A stretch of 64,000 nt of DNA from Halopseudomonas xinjiangensis (GCA_011050525.1 DRFO01000023.1:34532-98531), one strand, 5' to 3'; shown: positions 27,474 through 38,383, counted from the stretch's first letter. Notes: generated by a model from the sequence alone, not told the origin. A program made the numbers and translations.

Positions 27474-28445
27474 CTAGAGCGCCACCGGCCATTCCTGTTC
27501 CAACCAATGCCGCATGGCACCGGCCAGCTCCACAGGGGATCCCTGGCGACTGCTGTGTCCGGCCAATTGCACGGCCTGGGGCATGACCGCACAGGCCGCG
27601 CTATGTGCGCTCTGTGTCCAGACTTCCATGCCCTGGCGGCGCATGCGTCCGCAGGCTTGCACACCATCTTCTCCCATCCCGCTGAATATGATCGCGCCAC
27701 ACGCCGGGCCAAAAGCGTTCGAAGCTTCATCAAGCATCACTTCGATCGCCGGCTGATAAGGGCCAGGCCAGGGCGTGGCGGACAATTGCAAACTGCCATC
27801 CGTACCGAAACCCAGGCTCTGACTGATGGGGGCCACCAGAACCTCGCCCTCGTGCAGATTCGCTCCCTGTCGGCAGTTGATTATTCGCCACCCGTTATGG
27901 CGACCCAGAATCTGCGGCAGCTGCTCTTCAAACCGAGCGTCGATGTGCTGTGCATAGATAAATGCCACCGGCAGGTCTGCAGGCAAATGATCAAGGAAAT
28001 TCTTTACTGCGGCAGGCCCACCGAGCGACGCGGCAAGCACCCAGACACAACGGGCGTTATGCTGCCTAACCGCTGCTGGCGCATGCAATAGCGTCGTAGG
28101 CGCCCGTCCTGCAGCGGGGCGGCCAAGCAACGGTAGCAGCTTGTTATAAAGCCTCAGCTTCCACCGCGGATATTCGTCGCTGTTGTTCTCAGGGATCTCA
28201 CCCGCCCCGAGCAGCACCGGCACGGGGCAGTATTCCAACAACCATTCAGCCAAGTCTGATTCATCGGCCAGCTCAAGTAACCAGGCCTCCGTATCGACTG
28301 CCGCCAATTGCTCGCAATCCAGCCCGTCCGGCTCACCAGCAAACACCACGCGATATCCAAACTCTTCCAGTACCTCTGCCAGCAGCTGTCGCTTTGCAGG
28401 CTGGCTGGCCAGCAAAGCGATGGAGCCAGCACGCCGATCACTCAC
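27474..28445 (-). CDS. chpB: Pil-Chp methylesterase ChpB (CheB-type)
   Basis: A 323-residue CheB-family protein. The N-terminal third (1-110) is a degenerate receiver-like domain lacking the normal acidic phosphorylation site, and the C-terminal methylesterase domain (about 130-315) has the catalytic Ser in LAASLGGPAAV, His in IYAQHIDARFEEQL and Asp in GMGEDGVQACG. It removes methyl groups from PilJ, reversing PilK. GTG 28445 overlaps the chpA stop (GTGAGTGA), matching translational coupling; the upstream frame to 28505 lies within chpA and is not used. Confidence 0.9.
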   Translation of the reverse strand: MSDRRAGSIALLASQPAKRQLLAEVLEEFGYRVVFAGEPDGLDCEQLAAVDTEAWLLELADESDLAEWLLEYCPVPVLLGAGEIPENNSDEYPRWKLRLYNKLLPLLGRPAAGRAPTTLLHAPAAVRQHNARCVWVLAASLGGPAAVKNFLDHLPADLPVAFIYAQHIDARFEEQLPQILGRHNGWRIINCRQGANLHEGEVLVAPISQSLGFGTDGSLQLSATPWPGPYQPAIEVMLDEASNAFGPACGAIIFSGMGEDGVQACGRMRRQGMEVWTQSAHSAACAVMPQAVQLAGHSSRQGSPVELAGAMRHWLEQEWPVAL

Positions 28446-31400
28446 GAATGGTGACCAGTTTGCCGATGACTTCAAGCAGCTGGGATTCCTGGTATGGCTT
28501 GCCAAGATACTCGTTCACTCCGATGCTGCGCGCCCGCTCGCGGTGTTTCTCACCGGTCCGCGAGGTAATCATGATGATCGGCAGGTCATGCAATTTATCG
28601 TCGTGACGCACTAGCGTGGCAACTTCGAAACCGTCCATGCGCGGCATCTCAATGTCCAGCAGCATGATATCCGGCTGGATGTCCTGTAGCTTGGCGATGG
28701 CTTCTACACCATCCTTGGCGGTTATGACCTCCATCCCGTGTCTTTCCAACAGACGGGTGGTGACCTTGCGCACTGTGATGGAATCGTCCACTACCATCAC
28801 CAGCGTTGAGCGCTCCACCGGCTGGACGTTGGCTTGTGCCCTTTCGGCCGCCAGACGCTGCATGGAATGCAAGGCTTGTTGAGCGCGAATTACGGCGAGC
28901 AGGTCGAGAATGACCACTACACGCCCGTCACCCAGGATAGTCGCTCCGGAAATGCCTGGGACCACTGCAAACTGCTTGCCCAGACTCTTCACCACAATTT
29001 CCCGCGAACCAGCCAAGGCGTCGACCTGAACGGCCATGCTGTGTTCGGTCCCGCGGACCAGAATGACCGGCAAGGGCAAACTGTGGCCTGTCAGCCTGGG
29101 CTGCTGGCCGGTAACCAGCAGCTCGCCAAGATAACGCAGGTCATAGGTTTTGCCGGCATACTCGAATGGGGGCGCGTCAGGAGCATAGTAAGCCTCCAGC
29201 TCATAACCCGAGACCCGCACGATGCCCTCGATCGTATTCAGCGGAATAGCGAACAGATCATCCCCCGAGTAGACCATCAGTGCCCGGTTTACCGATACCG
29301 TAAAAGGCAGGCGAATCGTAAAAGCGGAGCCCTTACCAGGCTCCGTGGCCAGGCCCATGCTCCCGCCCAGTTGCTTCACTTCGGCGTTAACCACGTCCAT
29401 GCCCACACCGCGACCGGAAATCTGGGTCACCTTTTCGGCAGTGGAAAACCCGGCCTCAAGAATGAACTCGAGTATTTCCTGGTCGCTCAGCTCGGCGTCG
29501 GCGTCCATCAACCCACGTTCGATCGCCTTGCGGCGCACCGCTTGGAGATTGATACCGCCGCCATCGTCCGCCAGGGTGAGAACAATTTCCCCACCCTCTC
29601 GACGCAAATCAAGGGTGATCCGCCCCTCTTCATTCTTGCCCTGTTCCGCCCGTTGCGCTGGCGTTTCTATGCCATGGTCCACGGCGTTGCGCAGCATGTG
29701 TTCGAGCGGGCCTATCATGCGTTCGAGGACGCTGCGGTCCATCTCCCCTTCGGCATTTCCCACAACCAGATCGACCTGCTTGCCCACCTCGCCAGCAACC
29801 TGCCTGACCACCCGCCGCATCCGTGGCAGCAAACGGTCGAAGGGCACCATGCGGGTCCGCATCAGGCCTTCCTGCAGCTCTGTGTTTACCCGCGCCTGCT
29901 GCAGCAACAGCGTCTCGGCATCACGGCTCTTGGTTGCCAGTGTTTCCTTCAAATCGAGCAAGTCGGATGCGGATTCGAACAGCGAGCGCGACAGTTGCTG
30001 CAACTGCGAATAGCGGTCCATTTCAAGCGGGTCGAAGTCTTCATAACCCTGTTCTATATCGTCCTGATGCCGCGAGAGAATCTGCGACTGTGTTTCCATA
30101 TCAAGACGGCGCAACTGATCGCGTACCCTCTCGATGGTACTTTCCACATCCGCAAGGGTGTGGCTGAGATCGAAGACCTGCTGTTCGATTCGACCTCGGA
30201 AAATGGACGTCTCGCCAGCCAGATTGACCAACTCTTCCAGCAAGCTGGCTGGAACCTTGACCGTTTCCTGGCCGTTGGCACGGGCTCTTGTGGGTTCGCC
30301 GCCCGCTTCCATGGCCTGCTGCAACAGCGCTTTGACACTGGCAAGCGTCTGACCAGGCATGGCGGAGGGTGACTGCACGGGTGCCAAGGATTCAATGGGC
30401 TCGATATCCGCGGGCCTGGTGAGCGCGGGAAGGGTCCAATCAGCGGGAGATATCGCCTGCCCGCCTGCCAATAACTCCAATGCGCCCTGCAAATCATCCA
30501 AGGCTTCGCTCAGACTATTGGGCTGGTCTGGCGTAATGTCGTGCAGCGCGGCTTCCAATGCCTTGGCCTGCTCGGCCAGGGCATGCTGGCTCGCCAGCCG
30601 GGCACTGCCTTTGAGCGTCTGGATACGGTGCACAAGATCGCGGCCTGCCGCGGGATCAGCTCCCCGCTGCTCCAGCAGAGCAGCACAGGGCTCAAGCAAC
30701 TCGCGAGCCTCTTCCAGGAACATATTGAGCATGCCCAACAGCGGCTGATTGATCGGCTTTTCTGCAACCGAAACGGTTCCAGGCTGCCGGGCCTCCGATG
30801 GGGTCGCTTCCTGACCGGGTAACTGTACCGCCGTCCCGGGTTTTGCCCGGTAAGCGCGTATCGCTCCGACCAGTCCCATCCCATCGTTGATCGCCCTCCC
30901 CGCGACGACCCCCTCGACCATTTCGGCGAGGCTGTCGTGACAGGCATGCAGCAGGGCGAACAGGTGTTCGTTGGGCTGGTAACGTAGGTCGCAAATCCCT
31001 TCGTATAAATATTCGAGTTCGTGCGCGAGGTCCCCTACCGGCCGGATCTCGGCCATCCGGGCCCCGCCTTTCAGCGTATGCAGATCACGTTGAAGGGCTT
31101 CCACGGCAATGCTGTTGCCGGTGTCGCCCAGCCACCGCTGCAGACTTGCGGCAGAACTATCGATGATTTCCTGGGCTTCCTCGAGGAATATATCCACCAA
31201 CTCGGCGTCGGTAACCGCTTCGGAGGGGCTCCAGGTGCCGCCTGCTGGTGCCGACTGGGGAGGCCGTTCGAGCTCAATATGAATTGGCGCTTCAACTACA
31301 GTTTCAGTCGGCAGCGATTGCTTAAACTGACCCTTGATCGGGAACAAACCGCTCAGCGCAGCCCTCTCTGCTACTGCAGGAATAACGTGCTGATGCGCCG

Positions 31401-34400
31401 CTACCTGATCCATCATGGCAATCAGGCGCTCGTGGCCAGTAGCCAGAGCTGCCGCCGCCGCGTCATCAAAAACCAGATGCTCTGACAGCACAGCCTGATG
31501 AACTTCTTCCAGTGACTGGCAGAGCTCTTCAATGGATTGCAACTCAACATCGCCAGCGACCTCGGCGAGCTCACGCAGGCTGCCAACCAGGCCCTGCCCA
31601 TCTATGTGCTCGCTGTCTCCACGACGCCAAGCCTCGAGACTGTCCGCGGCATCGAGTAGCAGTTCGACTCCATCAGTCAGGAAGATCGACAGCAGACTAG
31701 CCTCTCCAGCCTGATTATTATTGTCAACATCCGCCCGGGCTCTCTGACGCGCCAGAAGGCCTTCCTGGTGCAGTTGGCTCACGCGTTTAAGGAAATCCTC
31801 GGTGCCATCAACCAGGCGCTCGGGATCGCTTTCCAGCTGCAACAAGCCGGTTTCAATCATGTCTATGGCTTCGCGCAGCAGGTCAGCCAATGCTTGCTCA
31901 GCGGGTATCAGGTTGGCCTTGAAATCCTTCGCCAGTTTTTCCAGCGGAGTAGCCAGCACGGCAATCGGCTGTATGCCCGCCATATGGGCGCTACCCTTCA
32001 AAGTATGCAAGGCCCGTTGCAGTGCATCGCTGATAGTGCGCGGTAACGTCTCGGCGCAGCGAACAAGGAACTCCCTGACCTGCTCGATATGCACCTGGGT
32101 TTCGTTGCGGAATATGTCCAGCAGAACTGGATCCATTCCGGACCCAACGGCATCAATATCGTCAGGCTCGAGGGGTGCAGCCGGTATCGGGTCGTCATAC
32201 CCGGCCGCTGTCTCGACGTTCGCTGGGACCTGCTCGGATTGCGCATCGTCCGGCTGGGCGTGACTGTCATCCGGATCTATTTGCGCCACCACCGGCGCAT
32301 CAGGCTGATCGCTCGGCTCGATGACTTTCTCGTCCGCGATCACTGACTCGAATTCTATCTCCGCAGGGGCTGCGTCGAGCTGGTCAGGCATGTCAGAGGC
32401 ATTGTCCAGCTCATACGCCTCCGCTGGTTCCTCGTGTTCTGCCAGATCATCCGGTTCCACAGCATCAGCAATGAACTCCGCAGCGATGCCTGTAGAAACG
32501 TCATCCTGGTCCTGCATCGGCTGGACATCATGCTCGGCGATCTCGGGAGTCTCACCAGTGTCCTCAGGCAGAGCCAGCCCCTTGGATAGCGCCTCTGCGT
32601 GATTTGCGAGACGGGTCACCTCAGGATGTTGCTGCTGGGTATTGGCGGCAAAATCGTCAACCAGACGCGGTATCAGGTCGCGTACGGCATTCAGCACGGT
32701 GAAAACCGCCGGCGTCAGCTGGACATTTCCGTCAATTACCCGGTTCAGCAAGCTTTCCACTGACCAGGCAAGCTCGGCAAGCACGCCAGCCCGAACCATT
32801 CGGCCGCTGCCCTTGAGCGTATGGAATGAACGCCGCACCTCAGCCCGAGCCTTGTGGTTATCCGGGTCGCTTTGCCACAGCGGGGCAAATTCGTCCAAAG
32901 TTTCCAGTACTTCGCCAGCTTCCTCGATAAAGATTTCTACCAGCTCCTCGTCGAGCTCTTCGACCTCCACTTCCGGCTCTAGAGAAACGGTAGTTTCGCC
33001 AACGGGTGTCTCCGCTGCCGAGGTCGCGCCACTTGCAGCCGTCGCCATACGGGCAGATATACTCGCCTCGTCGTACTGGAGCAGAGCGAGGCGCTCCTCG
33101 GCAACCGACAGGATGTTGTCGCCTCGGTCGCTATCGTCTTCGGCCAAACGCTCCAGGTAATAATCGATGCTGGTAATCACGTCCGCCAGGGCATCCAGAG
33201 CTTCCCAGTCGGGTACTGAGCGGTGAGAAATCAGCTGCTCGATAAGGTACAGCCGACACGCCCCAACTCCGCTTGCAGCCCGCCGCAAACCGAGCATTTC
33301 GAGGCCGCCGCGGACACTGTTGAGAAGGTCGTCGACCGGCTCCAGCTCCTCGTGATCCCATTGTTTGGCAATAAAGGCATTGATCGATTCGCGGGTCTGT
33401 TCCAAGGCGTTTCGCGCTTCGTGAACGACCTGCTGCTGGACCAGGCTCATATCTTGAGCCGCGGCCAACCGCTGCATATCGCCGTCCTGGGCAACTTCCT
33501 TGGGATCTTCACGGTCCTGACCAGAGATACCCTGGAGGCTGGCTTCGACATAAAGCAATCCGCCAGCCACATCCATCAGGGCGCCGTCGCTAATTTCCGA
33601 TTCTGACCCTGCCAGGCGGCCAACCTGTTCGATCTGCTCCTGCAGCACCCGTCGCGGCTGCCCAAGACCCAGCATGGCCAGCGTATCGGCTATCTGTTTC
33701 AAGGTGGGCAACAGTTCAGACAGGCTGTCTGGATTGCGGCGATCGCTACGAACGAAGAGGTCCAGCCGCTCCTTGACCTGGAGCAATTCCTCACCCAGTG
33801 CAACGACCACCGATTGCATCGCGCTGCGATCCGGGCCTACCAGACGATTGCCGGAAGCCTGGGCCTGGCGGTCAGCCTGAGTCCAGAGCGAGCGCAACTG
33901 GTAACGTTCTTTGAGAGCATCGAGACGAGGGCTGGCACCGGAACTCTTGGCGACATAAAAAAGCAGATTGCGTGAGAGCTCAGGGGCTGGGGTTTCCGTC
34001 AGGGCATCATTGCCCTTGTCCATAAGGGTACGCAGCTCCCGGTCGCCCTGGCGCAAAAGGTTACGTACGGCAGCGCCACTTTCGATGCTTCCCGCGGCCA
34101 AACCCTCGGCAATCCCGGCGAATATTGTCCAAAGATCTCCGTAGGGCGACCCTTTGAACAGTGATTCCAGGCGAGCAAAGACTTTGCCCAACTGCAGGCT
34201 GTTGGCGGCAACGTCCTGCTCGCGAATAATGCCGGCCTGGGCCATTTGCATGACCTGACGCAGCTTGCGCAGTTGCTTGACAGTATTATCGTCCGAAAAA
34301 TCGACATGCTGCGTTGACGGAGCGCCCGGCACCGCAGCGGACGGCTCGCCTAACTCGGGACTGAACAAGGCATTTTCGGAGAGCAGTTTCTCGCCCCGCG

Positions 34401-34779
34401 CCGTTCGCATATCGTTGAGCAATGGCAACAGGACCAGCGGCAGGTCTCGTCGGCCGCTCTGTACCCGGTCGAGGTAGGCAGGCATCTGCAGAATTGACTG
34501 CATCAAGACTTCCAGCGCCTCTCCCTCACGGCTGGCGTTGCCGTGCATGAGCGCCTGGGCGAGTTTTTCCATCTCTTCGGCCAGCAGTGCCGCGCCGTAA
34601 AACTCGACCATCTGCAACGTGCCGTGAACCTGATGAATATACGTCAGGCAAAAACGAAGACGAGTCGAATCCTCGGGGTTTTCTACAAAGGCTTCCAGGG
34701 CCTGTCGCGCTTGACCCAATGTTTCGGAAATTTCGCCTTTGACCCAATCGAGGGCGACATAATCATGCCGATCACCCAT
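28438..34779 (-). CDS. chpA: Pil-Chp hybrid histidine kinase ChpA
   Basis: A 2113-residue CheA-type kinase with many phosphotransfer domains, shorter than the about 2470 residues of P. aeruginosa ChpA. A degenerate Hpt-like region lies near residue 50 (HQVHGTLQM), clear Hpt domains with HTLKGS/G near 650, 923 and 1233, and an altered one near 1386 where the His is Gln (QTLKGSARL). The kinase core follows: dimerisation, then ATPase with NAVDHGIE (about 1700), DDGGGIN and GRGVGMDVV (about 1790), CheW-like domain (about 1830-1960), and a C-terminal receiver (about 1993-2110, LLDIEMPRMDG). It controls twitching and, in P. aeruginosa, cAMP. ATG 34779 has GGAG 5 nt upstream; GTG 34785 does not. Confidence 0.95.
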   Translation of the reverse strand: MGDRHDYVALDWVKGEISETLGQARQALEAFVENPEDSTRLRFCLTYIHQVHGTLQMVEFYGAALLAEEMEKLAQALMHGNASREGEALEVLMQSILQMPAYLDRVQSGRRDLPLVLLPLLNDMRTARGEKLLSENALFSPELGEPSAAVPGAPSTQHVDFSDDNTVKQLRKLRQVMQMAQAGIIREQDVAANSLQLGKVFARLESLFKGSPYGDLWTIFAGIAEGLAAGSIESGAAVRNLLRQGDRELRTLMDKGNDALTETPAPELSRNLLFYVAKSSGASPRLDALKERYQLRSLWTQADRQAQASGNRLVGPDRSAMQSVVVALGEELLQVKERLDLFVRSDRRNPDSLSELLPTLKQIADTLAMLGLGQPRRVLQEQIEQVGRLAGSESEISDGALMDVAGGLLYVEASLQGISGQDREDPKEVAQDGDMQRLAAAQDMSLVQQQVVHEARNALEQTRESINAFIAKQWDHEELEPVDDLLNSVRGGLEMLGLRRAASGVGACRLYLIEQLISHRSVPDWEALDALADVITSIDYYLERLAEDDSDRGDNILSVAEERLALLQYDEASISARMATAASGATSAAETPVGETTVSLEPEVEVEELDEELVEIFIEEAGEVLETLDEFAPLWQSDPDNHKARAEVRRSFHTLKGSGRMVRAGVLAELAWSVESLLNRVIDGNVQLTPAVFTVLNAVRDLIPRLVDDFAANTQQQHPEVTRLANHAEALSKGLALPEDTGETPEIAEHDVQPMQDQDDVSTGIAAEFIADAVEPDDLAEHEEPAEAYELDNASDMPDQLDAAPAEIEFESVIADEKVIEPSDQPDAPVVAQIDPDDSHAQPDDAQSEQVPANVETAAGYDDPIPAAPLEPDDIDAVGSGMDPVLLDIFRNETQVHIEQVREFLVRCAETLPRTISDALQRALHTLKGSAHMAGIQPIAVLATPLEKLAKDFKANLIPAEQALADLLREAIDMIETGLLQLESDPERLVDGTEDFLKRVSQLHQEGLLARQRARADVDNNNQAGEASLLSIFLTDGVELLLDAADSLEAWRRGDSEHIDGQGLVGSLRELAEVAGDVELQSIEELCQSLEEVHQAVLSEHLVFDDAAAAALATGHERLIAMMDQVAAHQHVIPAVAERAALSGLFPIKGQFKQSLPTETVVEAPIHIELERPPQSAPAGGTWSPSEAVTDAELVDIFLEEAQEIIDSSAASLQRWLGDTGNSIAVEALQRDLHTLKGGARMAEIRPVGDLAHELEYLYEGICDLRYQPNEHLFALLHACHDSLAEMVEGVVAGRAINDGMGLVGAIRAYRAKPGTAVQLPGQEATPSEARQPGTVSVAEKPINQPLLGMLNMFLEEARELLEPCAALLEQRGADPAAGRDLVHRIQTLKGSARLASQHALAEQAKALEAALHDITPDQPNSLSEALDDLQGALELLAGGQAISPADWTLPALTRPADIEPIESLAPVQSPSAMPGQTLASVKALLQQAMEAGGEPTRARANGQETVKVPASLLEELVNLAGETSIFRGRIEQQVFDLSHTLADVESTIERVRDQLRRLDMETQSQILSRHQDDIEQGYEDFDPLEMDRYSQLQQLSRSLFESASDLLDLKETLATKSRDAETLLLQQARVNTELQEGLMRTRMVPFDRLLPRMRRVVRQVAGEVGKQVDLVVGNAEGEMDRSVLERMIGPLEHMLRNAVDHGIETPAQRAEQGKNEEGRITLDLRREGGEIVLTLADDGGGINLQAVRRKAIERGLMDADAELSDQEILEFILEAGFSTAEKVTQISGRGVGMDVVNAEVKQLGGSMGLATEPGKGSAFTIRLPFTVSVNRALMVYSGDDLFAIPLNTIEGIVRVSGYELEAYYAPDAPPFEYAGKTYDLRYLGELLVTGQQPRLTGHSLPLPVILVRGTEHSMAVQVDALAGSREIVVKSLGKQFAVVPGISGATILGDGRVVVILDLLAVIRAQQALHSMQRLAAERAQANVQPVERSTLVMVVDDSITVRKVTTRLLERHGMEVITAKDGVEAIAKLQDIQPDIMLLDIEMPRMDGFEVATLVRHDDKLHDLPIIMITSRTGEKHRERARSIGVNEYLGKPYQESQLLEVIGKLVTIRE

Positions 34780-34781
34780 AT

Positions 34782-35684
34782 TCACTCCAGACTTCCGGTG
34801 CTTTCCCGACGCACGTAAGCCTGCACCCGATCATCGGGTACACGCTCCAGCAAGGGATTTTTCCAGTCCACTATCTCACCCAGGCCGATGATCAGCATGC
34901 CGCCGGGAGCCAATCGCTTTGCAAGCAGATTCAGCAGATCACGGCGACGCCAGCGTCGGAAATAGATAAGAAGGTTCTGGCAGAAAATGATATCCAGATC
35001 CCGAATTGGGGCCTGGGCCAGTTCAAGAATATTCAGTCGGGTGAAGCAAACCCTGTCGCGCACAGCCGGCAGGATTTCATGGCGCCCATCCGGAGACGGA
35101 CGTAACCAGGTCGCACGCTCCGACTCGGTCAGCCCTCCCAGGCGAGTGCCCGAATACAATGCCGAGCGGCCTTGTTCAAGAGCCTTGAGACTTATGTCGG
35201 TAGCCCACACCCCATGGCCGGGCGACTTGACGCCGGTGGACTTCAGGCATTGTTCGACGATAATCGCCAGGGAGTATGCTTCTTCACCACTGGCGCAGCC
35301 TACACTCCATAGCTGGATGGCCTGCTTGCGCTGGGGATCTCGTAGAAGACCGGAAAGATGCCGGGCGACGCAATCAAAGGAAGGACGGTGGCGCATGAAA
35401 CTGGTCTCACGCACCGTCAGATTGTCCATCAGCGCTGACCACTCGATAGCGCCCAGCGGGCCATTGGTCACGTGTTCATAATAAGCCTGATAATCGACCA
35501 CCTGCTTTTCACGCATGCGCGCGCAGAGGCTGGTCTGCAGGAACAACTTGCGCTGCTCGCCGACGCAGACACCTGTCCGCGACTCAAGCAGCGTTTGCCA
35601 CTGACGGAACTGTTGGTCGTCCATCTCCGGCAGTTGCTGCAGTGACCAGTTTGGCGCTTTGTGCAAAATGTGCCCCTTGCTCAT
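34782..35684 (-). CDS. pilK: Pil-Chp methyltransferase PilK (CheR-type)
   Basis: A CheR-family S-adenosylmethionine methyltransferase (about 300 residues) that methylates glutamates of PilJ. An N-terminal helical domain (to about 100, with LMDNLTVRETSFMRHRPSFD) precedes the Rossmann-like domain with LWSVGCASGEEAYSLAI (SAM site, about 135) and DIIFCQNLLIYF near 235. The start is uncertain: GTG 35711 has GGAGG immediately adjacent to it, ATG 35684 has no ribosome site but gives the normal length; ATG 35624 is also possible. The stop overlaps a GTG just before the chpA start. Confidence 0.9.
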   Translation of the reverse strand: MSKGHILHKAPNWSLQQLPEMDDQQFRQWQTLLESRTGVCVGEQRKLFLQTSLCARMREKQVVDYQAYYEHVTNGPLGAIEWSALMDNLTVRETSFMRHRPSFDCVARHLSGLLRDPQRKQAIQLWSVGCASGEEAYSLAIIVEQCLKSTGVKSPGHGVWATDISLKALEQGRSALYSGTRLGGLTESERATWLRPSPDGRHEILPAVRDRVCFTRLNILELAQAPIRDLDIIFCQNLLIYFRRWRRRDLLNLLAKRLAPGGMLIIGLGEIVDWKNPLLERVPDDRVQAYVRRESTGSLE

Positions 35685-35726
35685 GCCGGAATCGGGGCGC
35701 CCGCAGGGCACCCTCCACGAAGCGGA

Positions 35727-37769
35727 TTAGCTGCCCTGCTGAGGCAGGGTAAAGCCATCGACGGACTGGCGCATGCTTTCCGCCAGCTTGGCCAACTCAC
35801 CGATACTCTGTGCAGTGGTGGTTGTACCGGCAGAGGTCTGCGAAGTGATTTCCTGGATCACGTTCATGGTATTGGAAATGTGGCCAGCGGAAGATGCCTG
35901 CTGGCGGGCAGCGTTGGAGATGTTCTGGATCAACGCCGCCAGGCTGGTGGAAACCTTTTCGATTTCTTCAAGTGCCACGCCCGCGTCCTGCGCCAATCTT
36001 GCTCCACGAACCACCTCCGAGGTGGTCTGTTCCATCGAAATTACCGCTTCGTTGGTGTCGGTCTGAATGGTCTTGACCAGCGCTTCGATCTGCTTGGTCG
36101 CGCCGGAAGACCGTTCCGCGAGACGCTGCACTTCGTCCGCAACTACCGCGAAACCGCGGCCAGCATCACCAGCCATGGACGCCTGGATGGCTGCGTTCAG
36201 GGCGAGGATGTTGGTCTGGTCGGCAATATCGTTAATCAAACTCACGATGTCCCCGATTTCCTGGGACGATTCGCCCAATCGCTTGATCCGCTTGGACGTA
36301 TCCTGGATCTGCTCACGAATGGTATCCATGCCGACGATGGTGTTCTGCACCACCTCGTTACCTTTGTTGGCAATGGCTACCGAGCGCTCTGCCACCGCAG
36401 AGGACTCGGCAGCGTTGGCCGATACCTGGTCAATCGACACGGCCATTTCGTTCACCGCGGCCGAGGCACCGGCGATTTCCTGAGCCTGGTGCTCGGACGC
36501 TTCGGCCAGATGCATCGCAGTACTTTGCGTACCCTGTGCAGCAGCGGCTACCTGCAATGCGGTGTGGTTGATGGTCTGCACCAGAGCGCGCAGTTGATCG
36601 ATGGAGAAGTTGATAGAGTCGGCGATGGCGCCGGTAAAATCCTCGGTAACCGTTGCCTCGGCGGTAAGGTCGCCGTCTGCCAGGTCAGCGATTTCGTCAA
36701 GAAGACGCAAGATAGCAGCCTGGTTACGTTCGTTCTTGTCTGCGGTTTCGGCCAAGCGGACGCGAGTTTCGCGGGTCATCTGCATGCCGATCAGCAGAAT
36801 ACAGGCCAGCGCCACCAGACCGAGAACGTAACCGACTACGGTATTGATCCACCGAGCGTCGGCGCGCGCCTCGAAGCCTTCGGACAACTCCGATACGTTA
36901 GCCAGTAGTAGCTGTGAGTCGGTGAAAATATCGTTGGCTGCCAGGCGAACCTGATACAGCTCAGGGGAAGTAAGCAGGATTTCATCCACTGAGTCCGAAA
37001 CGAAGCGGAACAGAGCGGCGGCTTCGTTCAAGCGCACGATGGCGCCAGGATCCGTTACTGGCGTTATACCCATGCTGTCGTTGCCTTCCAACATGGCTTC
37101 CAACACCCGGCCAAACAGGCTGGCGTCACGGCCAAAGCTATCTGCAGCCAAAACCGAGTCGGCATCACCGCTCAATACCCGGTTTACCGAACCGAGGATT
37201 CGCTCGGCGAGCAGCGATTGGCGCTGGGCGATGGAGACCTGGTTAGCCGATGCACCGCTGGAAATCAGCACGTCCACGATGTCTTCGTATTCGACCTGCA
37301 GCTGAGGGACGGTATCGGACAGGGTCGCGGCTACTTCGTGCAGGGATAGAACGGTGCTTTCGCTGGCCAGAATGGCGTCGGCGTTACGACGTACGCGGTC
37401 CCAGTTCTCCTGCACCTGTTTCATTTCGGCATCCAGACCAGCCGGAGCGGGTGGCAAACCGGTTTCTTCGCGACCATCCTTCAGAAAATTCCAGCGTTGC
37501 TGAAAACCGTTCCGCTCGGCCAGTAGCAATACGAAGGCTTGAGGAGTACCGGTGGCCGCTTCCGATGCCGATTTTGAAATCTGCTGGGACAGCACTCGCA
37601 GCTCACCGGAGTGACCGATGTATTCAGTGTCGTAACCGCTCTGAATGTTGAGGTACAGGAAGTTGACGAACAGCAGCAGCAACGACACGATCAACGCGGC
37701 AAAAAGGCCGGTAATGGTGCGGTTGCTGCGCATGGTTGAGAAAATCTGCGTATCAAGCTTTTTCATCAT
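35727..37769 (-). CDS. pilJ: twitching motility chemoreceptor PilJ
   Basis: A 680-residue type IV pilus chemoreceptor. Transmembrane 1 at about 19-42, a large periplasmic region (about 43-310) with PilJ-type helical repeats, transmembrane 2 at about 316-336 ([18 protein letters not shown]), HAMP-like linker, then the methyl-accepting signalling hairpin with the tip near residues 505-530 ([20 protein letters not shown]). PilJ senses pilin or surface contact and signals to ChpA. It is methylated by PilK and demethylated by ChpB, both encoded in the same cluster. The tip differs from flagellar receptors ([10 protein letters not shown] in place of IEAARAGE), as in other PilJ proteins. Confidence 0.96.
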   Translation of the reverse strand: MMKKLDTQIFSTMRSNRTITGLFAALIVSLLLLFVNFLYLNIQSGYDTEYIGHSGELRVLSQQISKSASEAATGTPQAFVLLLAERNGFQQRWNFLKDGREETGLPPAPAGLDAEMKQVQENWDRVRRNADAILASESTVLSLHEVAATLSDTVPQLQVEYEDIVDVLISSGASANQVSIAQRQSLLAERILGSVNRVLSGDADSVLAADSFGRDASLFGRVLEAMLEGNDSMGITPVTDPGAIVRLNEAAALFRFVSDSVDEILLTSPELYQVRLAANDIFTDSQLLLANVSELSEGFEARADARWINTVVGYVLGLVALACILLIGMQMTRETRVRLAETADKNERNQAAILRLLDEIADLADGDLTAEATVTEDFTGAIADSINFSIDQLRALVQTINHTALQVAAAAQGTQSTAMHLAEASEHQAQEIAGASAAVNEMAVSIDQVSANAAESSAVAERSVAIANKGNEVVQNTIVGMDTIREQIQDTSKRIKRLGESSQEIGDIVSLINDIADQTNILALNAAIQASMAGDAGRGFAVVADEVQRLAERSSGATKQIEALVKTIQTDTNEAVISMEQTTSEVVRGARLAQDAGVALEEIEKVSTSLAALIQNISNAARQQASSAGHISNTMNVIQEITSQTSAGTTTTAQSIGELAKLAESMRQSVDGFTLPQQGS

Positions 37770-37846
37770 TTGGCCCCTACCTGGCCCACAGCATCATTCG
37801 TATTACCCTGAAATCTTCGCCACCGGCATCACCGGTTGCCCCTTGA

Positions 37847-38383
37847 TCAGATCGCCACATCCAGAAACGACTGATCTCGTGCCAATGCCCTGAAGTTGAA
37901 CACCAGCGAAACCTGTTCACGAACATAGGCTCCCGCCACATACGGCTTGAAAGCGTCCACCGTGTCGGGCGCTTCAATGCTGAATGTGTTTACCGGAAAA
38001 TGCTGCATTCCCAGCACCTCATCTACCAGCAAGCCAACGAACAGTTCGTCCCGATCAAGTACCAAAACCCTGCGTTGCTTGCGCGGCGTGCTGACCGTCG
38101 CGCCAAAAAATCGACTCAGGTCGATTATCGGTAGAAGTCGTCCGCGCACATTGGCTACCCCTCGCACCCAGGATTTCACTCTTGGAAGCGCGGTATATCG
38201 CGGCTCATGAAGAATTTCGCTGACCTCTCCCATGGCGGCAACCATGGACTGCCCGGCGAGCCTGAACCCGACGCCACTCCAGGTTTCGCTTACCACTTCC
38301 TGAGCAGGCAAACCAATAGCCTGTTCGCGGCATCGCGCGACCAGTTGCTGAAGGAGATCAAAAGGATGAGTAGTGTCTTTCAT
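37847..38383 (-). CDS. pilI: twitching motility coupling protein PilI (CheW-type)
   Basis: A 178-residue CheW-domain protein that couples PilJ to the kinase ChpA. CheW features are VGFRLAGQSMVAAMGEVSEI, the VRGVANVRGRLLPIIDLSRFFG strand pair and VLVLDRDELFVGLLVDEVLGMQHF. It is cytoplasmic, at the base of the polar array. It is in the order pilG-pilH-pilI-pilJ with short gaps (47 nt to pilH, 77 nt to pilJ). Confidence 0.94.
   Translation of the reverse strand: MKDTTHPFDLLQQLVARCREQAIGLPAQEVVSETWSGVGFRLAGQSMVAAMGEVSEILHEPRYTALPRVKSWVRGVANVRGRLLPIIDLSRFFGATVSTPRKQRRVLVLDRDELFVGLLVDEVLGMQHFPVNTFSIEAPDTVDAFKPYVAGAYVREQVSLVFNFRALARDQSFLDVAI

Noticed and set aside
28834..30372. 512-codon open frame opposite chpA
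   Set aside because: Antisense of the conserved ChpA ATPase and CheW domains; no start signals or domain of its own.
35661..36908. 415-codon open frame opposite pilJ
   Set aside because: Antisense of the highly conserved PilJ signalling domain; the repeats in it mirror the coiled coil on the real strand.
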